Below, one piece after another: positions 38,300-47,407 of a DNA stretch of 64,000 nucleotides. The position numbers and the translations under genes are program-made. This stretch comes from a virus, in IMG/VR virus record IMGVR_UViG_3300029319_000002, positions 79,110 through 143,109 of that record; one strand, given 5' to 3'. The notes under the pieces were generated by a model, which saw only the letters and a list, made by a program, of their open reading frames with translations, searched no databases and was not told the DNA's origin. Every line of letters begins with the position of its first letter. Position 1 is the stretch's first letter.

Positions 38300-38730
38300 T
38301 GATTAATCTTGATGAAATTCAGGATATGTGGAGAAGAGATTCTAAACTAGATCCTGATAACTTACATTTAGAATCTTTAAAGATTCCTGGACTACATTCA
38401 AAATATTATGATCTTTACAATCAACTCAAACTTTTAAGAGTTAAAGCAGAGGCAGAATTTGCCGAAGTAAAACTAGAAAGACATCGTTACTATACTGGCA
38501 AGGCACCACAAGAAACTTATGTTGCTGAACCATTTCCATATAAAGTAAGAGACAAAGAATCTCTAAAACAATATCTTGATGCAGATCCAAAAATGCAAGA
38601 AAAGCATCTTAAGATAAAGTATTATGAGATTATGCTTTCTTTTCTTGAAGAGATTATCAAAACAATTTCTAATAGAACTTACCAAATTAAAAATGCAATT
38701 GAATGGCAAAGATTCATTGCAGGACAGTAA
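38299..38730 (+). CDS. uvsY: Recombination mediator UvsY
   Basis: This 143-residue protein is T4 UvsY-like, loading UvsX recombinase onto gp32-coated single-stranded DNA. It begins MINLDEIQDMWRRDSKLD and has KLERHRYYTGKAPQETY near residue 55 and YEIMLSFLEEIIKTISNRTY near the C-terminus. I take ATG at 38299, overlapping the upstream stop, rather than the TTG three bases earlier. Its length equals the family norm (137 in T4). Confidence 0.92.
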   Translation: MINLDEIQDMWRRDSKLDPDNLHLESLKIPGLHSKYYDLYNQLKLLRVKAEAEFAEVKLERHRYYTGKAPQETYVAEPFPYKVRDKESLKQYLDADPKMQEKHLKIKYYEIMLSFLEEIIKTISNRTYQIKNAIEWQRFIAGQ

Positions 38731-38757
38731 ATAAATACCTGTAGGTGAGATACAGGT
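38731..38757 (+). promoter_or_regulatory. Late promoter overlapping a leader hairpin of uvsW
   Basis: ATAAATA at 38731-38737 shares its last base with the left arm of a hairpin, ACCTGT/ACAGGT (38737-38742 and 38752-38757). The stem ends one base before the uvsW ATG, and the likely ribosome site AGGTGAG is in the loop. A transcript reading in from uvsY would contain the whole hairpin; one starting at the late promoter would lack the left arm. Confidence 0.55.
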
Positions 38758-38758
38758 T

Positions 38759-40216
38759 ATGACAAATTTGGTAATATCGAAGAAAAACGAAGTATTCCTA
38801 CAGGTTGAAGCTGAACCTCACGTTTACTACGAACTTCAAGATCAATTTACTTTTGATGTACCGGGGGCAAAGTTTATGCCTCAATATAGAAGTAAATATT
38901 GGGACGGTAAGATAAGATTATTCAATGTACAGAAGAAAGAAATATATGTGGGATTACTTGACAGAGTAGTCTCATTTTGTCGTAATCATGGATATGATTA
39001 TGAATTTTTAGATAACAAATTCTATGGTCTTCCTTTTGAGCAGAATGAGAATATATCAAGGGAAGGAGTCAAAGATTATATGAACTCAATATGCTCTCAT
39101 ACACCAAGAGAGTATCAAATTGATGGTGTTTATGAAGCATTAAAAAATAATAGAAAATTAGTCATATCACCCACAGCATCTGGTAAGTCATTGATGATTT
39201 ATAGTGTTGTTAGATATTTTGTAGAACGACAGAAAGATGTATTAATTGTAGTTCCAACCACGTCTCTTGTGGAGCAGATGTATAAAGACTTTGAAGATTA
39301 TGGTTGGGATATTGGATCTTATTGTCATAAAATTTATGGTGGAAAAGAAAAGCAATCAGAATCTCAAGTAATTATCACAACCTGGCAATCAATTTATAAG
39401 TTACCTAAAAAATACTTTGAGAGATTTGATGTAGTTGTTGGTGACGAAGCACATCAATTTAAATCAAAGTCTCTCGTCAACATCATGACCAAGTTACACA
39501 ACGCAAAGTATAGATATGGTTTCACAGGTACTTTAGACGGCACACAGACGCATAAATGGGTGTTAGAGGGGTTGTTTGGACCATCATATAAGATTATTGC
39601 TACTAAGGAACTTATTGAAAAGGGATACCTAGCTCAACTAGATATTAAGGTTCTTCTTCTAAAGCATAATCCAAAGAAATTTGAAACTTATGAAGAAGAA
39701 GTGCAGGAGATTATTTCAAATACCAAAAGAAACAACTTCATAAAAAATCTAGCATTAGATCTAAAAGGTAATACTCTTATCTTATATACAAGAGTGGAAT
39801 CACATGGAATGATTATTCATGATTTGATAAATAATAATTGTGATGATAGTAGAAAAATTTTCTTCATCTATGGTGGTGTAGAAACTGAAGAAAGAGAAAG
39901 GGTTCGTCAAATCATCGAATCTGAAAAGGATGCAATCATTATTGCCTCTTATGGAACCTTCAGTACAGGAATTAATATAAAAAATCTACATAACGTTATT
40001 TTTGCGAGTCCAAGTAAGTCTAGAGTAAGAAATCTCCAATCTATTGGACGTGTTCTAAGAAAATCAAATAAAAAATCTTCAGCAACTCTTTATGATATAG
40101 CTGATGATTTTACTCATAATTCTAGAAAAAACTATACATTAAACCATTTGATAGAAAGAGTTAAAACATATATTGAAGAAAACTTCAACTACGAAATTGT
40201 CCAAATCAAAATTTAA
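38759..40216 (+). CDS. uvsW: DNA/RNA helicase UvsW
   Basis: This 485-residue superfamily 2 helicase is like T4 UvsW, which unwinds R-loops and branched DNA and helps shift replication from origins to recombination. The N-terminal domain includes FMPQYRSKYWDGKIRLFNV. Motif I SPTASGKS is near residue 137, motif II GDEAH near 227 and motif VI SIGRVLRKS near 430. It is close in size to T4 UvsW (503 residues). It follows uvsY with a 28-base leader. Confidence 0.94.
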   Translation: MTNLVISKKNEVFLQVEAEPHVYYELQDQFTFDVPGAKFMPQYRSKYWDGKIRLFNVQKKEIYVGLLDRVVSFCRNHGYDYEFLDNKFYGLPFEQNENISREGVKDYMNSICSHTPREYQIDGVYEALKNNRKLVISPTASGKSLMIYSVVRYFVERQKDVLIVVPTTSLVEQMYKDFEDYGWDIGSYCHKIYGGKEKQSESQVIITTWQSIYKLPKKYFERFDVVVGDEAHQFKSKSLVNIMTKLHNAKYRYGFTGTLDGTQTHKWVLEGLFGPSYKIIATKELIEKGYLAQLDIKVLLLKHNPKKFETYEEEVQEIISNTKRNNFIKNLALDLKGNTLILYTRVESHGMIIHDLINNNCDDSRKIFFIYGGVETEERERVRQIIESEKDAIIIASYGTFSTGINIKNLHNVIFASPSKSRVRNLQSIGRVLRKSNKKSSATLYDIADDFTHNSRKNYTLNHLIERVKTYIEENFNYEIVQIKI

Positions 40217-40227
40217 GGAGGAGGATC

Positions 40228-40671
40228 ATGTTAGAAGATACAGAAGAAAATCTTTGTTTTATAAAATTAGTTTCAGGTGAAGAACTAATAGCAATGACAA
40301 GTAAAATAGAGGAAGATGATCTTACGTTAGTAATACTAAATCATCCTTTAGAAATATCAGTTGTTCAACAAAAAGGAAGTAATGTTCCAAAAGGAATTAA
40401 ATTTGATCACTGGTTAAAATTTAGTGATGAATTTGTATTTACTTTAAACTTTGATAAAATTATTACTATCAGTAAAGTAAAAAATACAAATTTGGCATAT
40501 ATGTATAAGAAATTTGTATCCAAATTTGGATGTAAAGATTTAATTCATGGAACACCAGAATCTTCTAATGAAAGAAAAATGAATAAAAATATTGGAATGA
40601 TAGGGACAGTTGAAGAAACTAGAAAAAAATTAGAAAATATATTTAAATCTAAATCAGTATCTTCTATATAA
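40228..40671 (+). CDS. Sm-like (Lsm/Hfq-fold) phage protein 1
   Basis: This 147-residue protein begins with an Sm-like pattern, FIKLVSGEELIAM, followed by an acidic turn and a strand with LNHPLEISV; the middle has FDHWLKFSDEFVFTLNFDKI and then NTNLAYMYKKFVSKFG. The same order of elements is seen in two other proteins of this window (at 54107 and 58325). Sm-like proteins of cyanophage origin have been described structurally (from memory). RNA binding is inferred. A very strong ribosome site (AAGGAGGAGG) precedes the ATG, suggesting high expression. Its C-terminal tail is basic. Confidence 0.6.
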   Translation: MLEDTEENLCFIKLVSGEELIAMTSKIEEDDLTLVILNHPLEISVVQQKGSNVPKGIKFDHWLKFSDEFVFTLNFDKIITISKVKNTNLAYMYKKFVSKFGCKDLIHGTPESSNERKMNKNIGMIGTVEETRKKLENIFKSKSVSSI

Positions 40672-40707
40672 CTTTCTTAACCCTAGCAGAGTTATTCTAT
40701 TGACTAT

Positions 40708-40753
40708 CTTGACATTTGTCAAGCTTGACATATCTAAAATAATTGTTTAAAAT
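40708..40753 (+). promoter_or_regulatory. Sigma70-like promoter with palindromic operator-like site before gp55
   Basis: TTGACA (40725-40730), a 17-base spacer and TAAAAT (40748-40753) form a host-type promoter for gp55. Directly upstream and abutting the -35 is a perfect inverted repeat CTTGACA-TT-TGTCAAG (40708-40723). Thus CTTGACA occurs twice in the same direction 16 bases apart, once inverted. The palindrome could be an operator, or the first copy an alternative -35. Confidence 0.65.
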
Positions 40754-40775
40754 AAACATAAGGATAAAAAATAAA

Positions 40776-41300
40776 ATGAGTAAAAATAGTAATAAAGAGC
40801 ATTATGTAAATAATAAAGATTTTTTGCAGGCACTTGTTGAGTATAAGCAAGAAGTTGAAAATTCTTATGTCCGTAAGTTTGGTTCTCTTCCAGATAAAAA
40901 AGAAAGATCTAGATACTGGGAAGGAAAACCAAAAATTCCAAACTATCTTGGGGATTGTTTTTTAAAGATTGCTACTCACTTGTCATATAAACCAAATTTT
41001 ATCAATTACATGTTCCGTGAAGAAATGATTTCTGATGGAATTGAGAACTGTATTCAGTATGTTGATAATTTTGATCCGAAGAAATCTACTAATGCTTTCT
41101 CATATTTTACTCAGATCATTTACTTTGCATTCTTGAGAAGAATTCAGAAAGAAAAGAGACAATTGGATATTAAGAATAAGATTATGGAAAAATCTGGTTA
41201 CGATGTTGCTTTTGATGTTGACAAAGGCGTCCTTACAGGTTATGATTCAGACTATAACTACATCAAAGAGTCTTTGTACACCAAGGTTAAAAATAAATGA
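40776..41300 (+). CDS. gp55: Late transcription sigma factor gp55
   Basis: This 174-residue protein is the T4 gp55-type sigma factor that directs host RNA polymerase to the TATAAATA-like late promoters, acting with the gp45 clamp. Features are FGSLPDKKERSRYWEGKPKI, YMFREEMISDGIENCIQYV and KSTNAFSYFTQIIYFAFLRR, the sigma region 2-like part. I take ATG at 40776, where MSKNSNKEHY begins and an AAGGA site lies upstream, rather than 11 codons earlier. The stop overlaps gp47 (ATGA). Confidence 0.93.
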   Translation: MSKNSNKEHYVNNKDFLQALVEYKQEVENSYVRKFGSLPDKKERSRYWEGKPKIPNYLGDCFLKIATHLSYKPNFINYMFREEMISDGIENCIQYVDNFDPKKSTNAFSYFTQIIYFAFLRRIQKEKRQLDIKNKIMEKSGYDVAFDVDKGVLTGYDSDYNYIKESLYTKVKNK

Positions 41301-42346
41301 AATGTGGATTTATTACAGATACTCATTACGGTGCTCGAAAAGGATCTCAGATCTTTCATGATTATTTTGAAAAGTTCTACTCTGAAGTATTTTTTCCAAC
41401 TCTAGATGAGCAGGGTATTGATACGGTTGTTCATATGGGAGATGTCTTTGACAACCGTAAAAATATTGACTTCTGGTCACTAAACTGGGCAAAACGTGTA
41501 GTATTTGATCCACTTCAAGAAAGAAATATAAAGACGTATCTCATCGTTGGTAATCATGATGCGTACTATAAGAATACTAATGATATCAATTCCCTACAAT
41601 CTCTTTTAAGAGAGTATGATAATTTGCATTTGATTTCTAAATGTGAGGAAAAAACACTTGGTGACTTAAAAATTCTTTTTATTCCTTGGATTTGCTCTGA
41701 TAATAAAGAAAATACTTTAAATATGATTCGTTCTACAGATGCAGAGATTGGAGTAGGTCATTTAGAATTGAATGGATTCTTAGCGTATCGTGGACATACT
41801 CAGCAGGGAGCACATATGGAAGCAGATATATTTTCTAAATTCAATAAAGTTTTCAGTGGACATTATCATACCCGTAGTGATGATGGTAAAGTTTATTATC
41901 TTGGAAATCCTTATCAAATTTATTGGAATGATGTAGATGATCCTAGAGGATTTCATATTTTTGATACAGAAACTCTTGAGATGAAACCTGTGAATAATCC
42001 TTTCAAGATGTATCATAAAATATACTATGATGATACGGATATCAACTCTTTTAATTTTGATATCTATGAGAATAAAATTGTGAAGATCATAGTTAATAAG
42101 AGGACTAATCTAAAACAATTTGAAATGTTTATTGATAAACTATATCAGTCAGGTATTCATGAATTGAAAGTCGTTGATATGTTTGATGTTTCTGATCTTG
42201 CCTCTGATGATGAGAACGTAGAAAAATCTGAAGATACTCTTACAATCTTGAATGAATATGTTGATCTTTCCGGTGAGGAATATGATAAATCAAAAATTAA
42301 AAATATGATTCAAGAAATTTATAAAAGTGCCTTTGAAGTAGCATGA
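41297..42346 (+). CDS. gp47: Recombination endonuclease subunit gp47 (Mre11/SbcD-like)
   Basis: This 349-residue metallophosphoesterase has its motifs in order: TDTHYG near residue 7, HMGDVFDNR near 46, VGNHDAYY near 84, and FSGHYHTRS near 184. With gp46 it forms the Mre11/Rad50-type complex that processes DNA ends for recombination and host DNA breakdown. Size matches T4 gp47 (339 residues). gp46 is separated from it by one small overlapping gene. Confidence 0.95.
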   Translation: MKCGFITDTHYGARKGSQIFHDYFEKFYSEVFFPTLDEQGIDTVVHMGDVFDNRKNIDFWSLNWAKRVVFDPLQERNIKTYLIVGNHDAYYKNTNDINSLQSLLREYDNLHLISKCEEKTLGDLKILFIPWICSDNKENTLNMIRSTDAEIGVGHLELNGFLAYRGHTQQGAHMEADIFSKFNKVFSGHYHTRSDDGKVYYLGNPYQIYWNDVDDPRGFHIFDTETLEMKPVNNPFKMYHKIYYDDTDINSFNFDIYENKIVKIIVNKRTNLKQFEMFIDKLYQSGIHELKVVDMFDVSDLASDDENVEKSEDTLTILNEYVDLSGEEYDKSKIKNMIQEIYKSAFEVA

Positions 42347-42606
42347 CTTATATCTTATGTCCAGAAGAATATGTAGAAGATGGAGCAGTTTACACTGTAA
42401 CAGGTGAAGATGATTCCGAAATTCTTCTTATATTTGATGAAAAATCTGATGCAGAGAGATATTCTTTATATTTGGAACATTATAATGAACCTCCATATAA
42501 GATAGTTGAAGTTGATAGAGATCTTATAATAGAATTATGTGAGGTTCAAGGATACACGTACTCGATTATTACAAGCAACCACCTAGTTTTACCTGTTGAT
42601 TCATGA
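42343..42606 (+). CDS. DUF3110-like small protein between gp47 and gp46
   Basis: This 87-residue protein overlaps both neighbours by ATGA. The central pattern ILLIFDEKSDAERYSLYLE, then VEVDRDLIIELCEVQGY, matches what I recall of DUF3110, a small family found mainly in cyanobacteria and their phages. Its function is not known. The tight coupling to the nuclease pair suggests co-expression with it. Confidence 0.6.
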   Translation: MTYILCPEEYVEDGAVYTVTGEDDSEILLIFDEKSDAERYSLYLEHYNEPPYKIVEVDRDLIIELCEVQGYTYSIITSNHLVLPVDS

Positions 42607-44315
42607 TTATTTTTGAAAAAATTCGTTGGAAAAATTTCCTATCTACTGGAAATACATTTACTGAAGTTGAGTTGAACAAGGATACTACCACTCTAATTGT
42701 TGGTACAAACGGTGCTGGTAAGTCAACCATTCTTGACGCACTTTGCTTTTCACTTTTCAACAAGTCTTTTCGTAAGATTAATAAGAATCAACTCATTAAC
42801 ACTACAAATGAGAAGGGATGTATTGTTGAAGTTGAGTTTTCTATAGGTAGAAATAAGTATAAGATTATTCGTGGAATGAAACCTAATATTTTTGAAATTA
42901 TCAAAGATGGAGAATCTCTGGATCAATCTTCAAACTCCATTGATCAACAAAAGTATCTTGAACAAACCATTCTAAAACTAAATTATAAATCTTTTACCCA
43001 GATTGTAATTCTAGGATCTTCTAACTTTGTACCATTTATGCAATTAAATCCTCAAAGTCGTAGAGAGGTCATTGAGGATTTACTTGATATTCGTATCTTC
43101 TCACATATGAATATGATTACAAAAGAAAGAATTCGTCAGTGTAAAGAAGATATCAAAGTATGTTCACTCAAGAGAAGTAATCTTGAAGATAAAGTGGAAA
43201 TGCAAAAAAACTTTATCCAAGAAATAGAATCTAAGGGTAAACAAAATATTAGAGATAAGAAAGATAAACTCTCTGTTTTATCTAAGGAGGCATTAGATCT
43301 TATTTCAAAAAATGAAGAAACTTCTAAGAAAGTTGATCATGTAAATTCTGAAATGAAAGAATATTCTAAAGCTACTAAGACCCTTAGGAAAATGGGTGGT
43401 ATCAAAGGAAAATTAGAAACTAAAAAAGAATCAGAATATAGTCAAGTTAATTTTTTCAATAAAAATTCGGTTTGCCCTACATGCACTCAAAATATTGAAG
43501 AGTCATTTCGTGTAAATAAGATTGAAGAGTTAAATGCTTCCATCAAAAAATATGAAGATGGTCTTCAAGATCTGAGTGAAAAAATAAAAGATGAGGAAGA
43601 GAGAGAGCAAAAGTTTCTAAATTTTTCAAAGGAGTTAAACAAACTAACGCATGATATTTCTAAAAACACTGCTAGAATTTGCGGAATCCAAAAGCAATCA
43701 AAAGATTTGGAGCAAGAAATTCAAAGCATTGCCAATTCAATACAGGACAGAAATACTCAGAATGAAATCTTAGATTCGTTAGAAGACTCTCTAGAGAATA
43801 TCACATCTGAAATTTACGACAAGAAAGCAGATTTTGATAACTACGAACTAATTCACAATCTTCTCCGTGATGATGGAGTGAAGACTAAGATTGTGAAGAA
43901 GTATCTTCCTGTTATCAATAAGCAAATTAATCGTTATCTTCAGTTGATGGATTTTTATGTCAACTTTAATCTGGATGAAGAGTTTAAAGAAACCGTCCAG
44001 AGTCCCATTCATGAAGATTTTTCTTACACTTCATTCAGTGAAGGTGAGAAGATGAGAATTGACCTTGCACTTCTGTTTACTTGGAGAGAGATTGCAAAAT
44101 TAAAGAACTCTTCTAGCACCAATCTTTTGATTATGGATGAAGTATTTGATTCCTCCCTAGATACATATGGTACTGATGAATTTATGAAAATTATTAGATA
44201 TGTTGTAAAAGATTCTAATGTTTTTGTAATTTCTCATAAGAGTGAAGTTTTTGATAAATTTGACTCTGTAATCAAGTTTGATAAAGTTAAAGGATTTAGT
44301 TCTATAGTAGAGTGA
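42603..44315 (+). CDS. gp46: Recombination endonuclease subunit gp46 (Rad50/SbcC-like)
   Basis: This 570-residue ABC ATPase has Walker A GTNGAGKS near residue 34, the zinc-hook motif CPTC near 290 flanked by long coiled coils, the ABC signature FSEGEKMRIDLAL near 480, and Walker B LLIMDEVFDS near 508. It pairs with gp47. Its length is close to T4 gp46 (560 residues). Confidence 0.95.
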   Translation: MIIFEKIRWKNFLSTGNTFTEVELNKDTTTLIVGTNGAGKSTILDALCFSLFNKSFRKINKNQLINTTNEKGCIVEVEFSIGRNKYKIIRGMKPNIFEIIKDGESLDQSSNSIDQQKYLEQTILKLNYKSFTQIVILGSSNFVPFMQLNPQSRREVIEDLLDIRIFSHMNMITKERIRQCKEDIKVCSLKRSNLEDKVEMQKNFIQEIESKGKQNIRDKKDKLSVLSKEALDLISKNEETSKKVDHVNSEMKEYSKATKTLRKMGGIKGKLETKKESEYSQVNFFNKNSVCPTCTQNIEESFRVNKIEELNASIKKYEDGLQDLSEKIKDEEEREQKFLNFSKELNKLTHDISKNTARICGIQKQSKDLEQEIQSIANSIQDRNTQNEILDSLEDSLENITSEIYDKKADFDNYELIHNLLRDDGVKTKIVKKYLPVINKQINRYLQLMDFYVNFNLDEEFKETVQSPIHEDFSYTSFSEGEKMRIDLALLFTWREIAKLKNSSSTNLLIMDEVFDSSLDTYGTDEFMKIIRYVVKDSNVFVISHKSEVFDKFDSVIKFDKVKGFSSIVE

Positions 44316-44317
44316 AT

Positions 44318-45019
44318 ATGTTTAATCCAGATTTTGAGGTAATTAAAGTTTTTTCTAAAAAGACCGCAAGAAAAATAGTAGATCATATAAAGAAAGAGGG
44401 TGAGTGGCAAGATGGATTAAAGTCCACTCATGGAATGACAAATGAAACTAAGAATAATTTAGAATTAAAAAATTGTACTGAGTATGCAGAATATATCAGA
44501 CAAAAATTAAAGGGAGTTGACAAATATGAAATGTTTGCCTTGAGAAGTTCTACTACAACTCCAATTATTAGTAAAACTGGTGTTGGTCAATACTATAACC
44601 TACACACTGATGACCCCATAGTTGGTGACATTAGTACCACAACTTTTCTATCAAATCCTTCTGACTATGAAGGTGGAGAATTGTGTATATTCATTGGTGG
44701 TGAAGTTAAAAAATTTAAACTGGATGCTGGTTGGGCAGTAGTTTATAATCGAGGAGTTCCTCATCAAGTTCAAACAGTTACTTCTGGAGAGAGAATTGTT
44801 GCTGTCAATTGGTGTAGAAGTATGATTGGAGACTACTCTAAAAGAGTTAAAGTTAGAAAACTTTTTCATCTCAGAGAGAGATTAAAGCAGGAATTTCCAG
44901 AATTTAAAAAAGATAAATCTCTTTCTATTGAAGAAGGTCTTGATGATCCATGGTGGTTACTACATGATTTGTGTAGTGAGACTATGAATGAATATCGACA
45001 GGACATACGGACCAATTAG
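44318..45019 (+). CDS. 2OG-Fe(II) oxygenase, PKHD-hydroxylase type
   Basis: This 233-residue protein has the iron ligands H96, D98 (YYNLHTDDP) and H149 (GVPHQVQTV), and R159 (SGERIVAVNW) for 2-oxoglutarate. EGGELCIFIGG, before the distal histidine, is typical of PiuC/prolyl-4-hydroxylase-type enzymes. Such oxygenases are common in cyanophages; the substrate is unknown. ATG at 44318 is preferred over an in-frame GTG two codons upstream. It overlaps no gene downstream; a promoter follows. Confidence 0.82.
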   Translation: MFNPDFEVIKVFSKKTARKIVDHIKKEGEWQDGLKSTHGMTNETKNNLELKNCTEYAEYIRQKLKGVDKYEMFALRSSTTTPIISKTGVGQYYNLHTDDPIVGDISTTTFLSNPSDYEGGELCIFIGGEVKKFKLDAGWAVVYNRGVPHQVQTVTSGERIVAVNWCRSMIGDYSKRVKVRKLFHLRERLKQEFPEFKKDKSLSIEEGLDDPWWLLHDLCSETMNEYRQDIRTN

Positions 45020-45038
45020 TAAACTGTCCACTCCACCC

Positions 45039-45066
45039 CTGACTCTGCCCTATTCTGCTCTATACT
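45039..45066 (+). promoter_or_regulatory. Sigma70-like promoter for the peptidase/VWA gene
   Basis: CTGACT (45039-45044), a 16-base spacer and TATACT (45061-45066) lie in the 70-base gap before the gene at 45090. The ribosome site AAGAGGAG lies between. Confidence 0.5.
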
Positions 45067-45089
45067 AAGTGCATACAAGAGGAGTTACC

Positions 45090-47204
45090 ATGTCAGTCAA
45101 CTACGAAATCAAGTCTCAACTTGCTAAACTGCTTGCTACTGAGGATCTTCTGGTAGAGCACAAGAAAGTCGAGACGGCATCTTTCAATGTTGATACTAGG
45201 GTTCTGACACTTCCAATGTGGGATAAGGCATCTAATGGTGTGTATGATCTTCTGGTAGCACATGAAGTTGGTCATGCATTGTTCACTCCAAACATTGATT
45301 GGACAGAAAAGGTGAATATTCCTCCGATGTTTGTGAACATTGTTGAGGATGCTCGTATTGAAAAACTGATGAAACGCAAATACGCTGGTCTTCCTAAAAC
45401 ATTCTATCGTGGTTATAAAGAACTTAATGATGAAGATTTCTTCTCCATCGAAGAGCATGGTGTTGATAAGTATGGTCTTGCAGACAAAGTAAATCTCTAC
45501 TTTAAGATTGGCAATTTTGTTGATATTTCTTTTGATAGTATTGAAGAAACTCATATTGTTAGTTTAATTAGTAATGCAGAAACTTTTGATGAAGTTCTAG
45601 AAGCATCCGAGATTCTTTACAAGTATTGTAAAAATGAAAAAGAAGAACAATCCAAAGTAAAAAATCTTGATGATCATGAGAAAGAACATGGTTCTTCTTC
45701 GGGAGAAACTGAAAACACCGATGACTCAGAATCTGAGCAAGACTCCGATCAAAGTTTCGATCAGGATACTGAAGAGATGGATGAGGATACTACTGATAAA
45801 GAAATGACTGATGCTGAGCAAGAATCAACAACTTCTGATGAACCTGAAGTTGAAACAATGAACTCTCTTGATCAGAAGTTGAAGGATCTCAGTACTCTTG
45901 AGGGTTATGAAACTCAATACCTTGAACTTCCTGAGATTGATCTTGACAACTTCATCATCTCCAACAGTAAAATTCATGGAGAACTTGATGATTTCTTCAA
46001 AACTGGGGAAACTGATTTTGATGATGTTGACGGCAAATATAATGAGTTCAAAAAGTCTGCACAGAAAGAAGTGAACTATCTTGTAAAAGAATTTGAATGC
46101 AAGAAGTCAGCAGATGCCTACGCACGATCTTTTACATCACGCACCGGAGTTCTTGATACATCCAAACTTCATACTTACAAATATAATGAAGACCTTTTCA
46201 AGAAAGTAAATATTGTTCCTGATGGTAAGAATCATGGACTAATCTTCATTATTGATTGGTCTGGATCTATGGGTCATTACATGATGGATACTATCAAACA
46301 ACTTTTTAATCTTGTTTGGTTCTGTCAAAAGGTCAAAATTCCTTTTGATGTTTATGCATTCTCCAATTCATATAAGTGTGTTGAGTATGATGAAGATGGT
46401 AACAGTGTATATCCCAAACAACATCATGATCGTGAGGTAGGTAAGTTTTATGTTCCTGATGATGTTTGTTTGATCAATCTTCTCACTGGTGGATTGAACA
46501 ACAAAAACTTTGAGAAACAGATGCTGAATGTTTGGAGGAATGTATACGCAATGCGTTTTTATGCAGGATTCCAACCTTATCACCGTCTCAGTCTTGGTGG
46601 AACTCCTCTGAATGAGGCATTGGTTTCTTTACATCAGATTATTCCACAATTCAAGAATAGTAATGGAGTACAGAAAGTTCAGTGTATTGTTCTTACTGAT
46701 GGTGAAGGTGGTCACCTGAGGACTTTCAAGAAAGTGAAGTCATACTATGATGGATCTGACGATATTCGTCCTTGGACTATTTCCTATAATTCATATCTAC
46801 GCAATCGTAAAACTGGTTATGTATATAAAGTCCCTGAACGGTTTAACGAGTTCACTGATATGCTATTGACAGATCTTCGACAATCATTCAAAGACACTAA
46901 CTTTATCGGCATTCGTATTCTGAGTGGAACTGATTTTAGTCGAATGAATCGTATCTACAATGTTAACATCGAGGAAAATGGAAGAATTATGAATACTTGG
47001 AAGAAGCAGAAGTCTGCAGTATTTTATAACTCTGGATATCATGCATACTTTATGCTGTCAACAAATGCTCTTCAGAACGAGTCTCAATTTGAAGTTTCTG
47101 ATAATGCAACTAAAGTTCAAATCAAGAATGCATTTCAGAAATCCTTGAAGTCTAAGAAGATGAACAAAAAAATTCTTACTGAGTTCGTAGAGCTTGTTGC
47201 ATGA
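45090..47204 (+). CDS. Metallopeptidase-like / VWA-domain protein (CobT-like)
   Basis: This 704-residue protein has an N-terminal zincin signature HEVGH at residues 58-62 with a downstream NIVEDARIE that could supply the third (Glu) ligand. An acidic low-complexity linker covers about residues 200-260 (EQDSDQSFDQDTEEMDEDTT). The C-terminal VWA domain has the MIDAS motif IIDWSGSMG near residue 389, LGGTPLNEAL near 510 and VLTDGEGG near 533. It is often labelled CobT-like in cyanophages because it accompanies a CobS-like ATPase. The peptidase motif suggests protein remodelling or proteolysis rather than cobalamin synthesis. ATG at 45090 has an AAGAGGAG site. Confidence 0.78.
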   Translation: MSVNYEIKSQLAKLLATEDLLVEHKKVETASFNVDTRVLTLPMWDKASNGVYDLLVAHEVGHALFTPNIDWTEKVNIPPMFVNIVEDARIEKLMKRKYAGLPKTFYRGYKELNDEDFFSIEEHGVDKYGLADKVNLYFKIGNFVDISFDSIEETHIVSLISNAETFDEVLEASEILYKYCKNEKEEQSKVKNLDDHEKEHGSSSGETENTDDSESEQDSDQSFDQDTEEMDEDTTDKEMTDAEQESTTSDEPEVETMNSLDQKLKDLSTLEGYETQYLELPEIDLDNFIISNSKIHGELDDFFKTGETDFDDVDGKYNEFKKSAQKEVNYLVKEFECKKSADAYARSFTSRTGVLDTSKLHTYKYNEDLFKKVNIVPDGKNHGLIFIIDWSGSMGHYMMDTIKQLFNLVWFCQKVKIPFDVYAFSNSYKCVEYDEDGNSVYPKQHHDREVGKFYVPDDVCLINLLTGGLNNKNFEKQMLNVWRNVYAMRFYAGFQPYHRLSLGGTPLNEALVSLHQIIPQFKNSNGVQKVQCIVLTDGEGGHLRTFKKVKSYYDGSDDIRPWTISYNSYLRNRKTGYVYKVPERFNEFTDMLLTDLRQSFKDTNFIGIRILSGTDFSRMNRIYNVNIEENGRIMNTWKKQKSAVFYNSGYHAYFMLSTNALQNESQFEVSDNATKVQIKNAFQKSLKSKKMNKKILTEFVELVA

Positions 47205-47210
47205 TAAATA
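47203..47210 (+). promoter_or_regulatory. Late promoter-like element
   Basis: GATAAATA overlaps the stop of the VWA gene and lies 25 bases before the 53-residue gene at 47236. Confidence 0.45.
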
Positions 47211-47235
47211 TTTGTATAAACATTAAAATGTAACA

Positions 47236-47397
47236 ATGGGAAGATTCGCACATCAGTTTTTGGGGGATGAACCTGCATCTCCCACCGTGGAAGTTTCCGA
47301 AGAAAAGGAACTTTTAACTGAGGTTCCAGAAACTACAGCACCTCTTCTTACAGAAAAACTTAAGAAGAAGAAAGTAATCAAAAAGAAAAGTACTTGA
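47236..47397 (+). CDS. Tiny protein MGRF (53 residues)
   Basis: The frame encodes MGRFAHQFLGDEPASPTVEV, an acidic middle and a basic end (KLKKKKVIKKKST). The N-terminus resembles that of the next tiny gene (MSRFGDLLGG), so the two may be relatives or parts of a split ancestor. It starts 31 bases after the VWA gene. Function unknown. Confidence 0.55.
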   Translation: MGRFAHQFLGDEPASPTVEVSEEKELLTEVPETTAPLLTEKLKKKKVIKKKST

Positions 47398-47407
47398 GGT
47401 GATTTAA

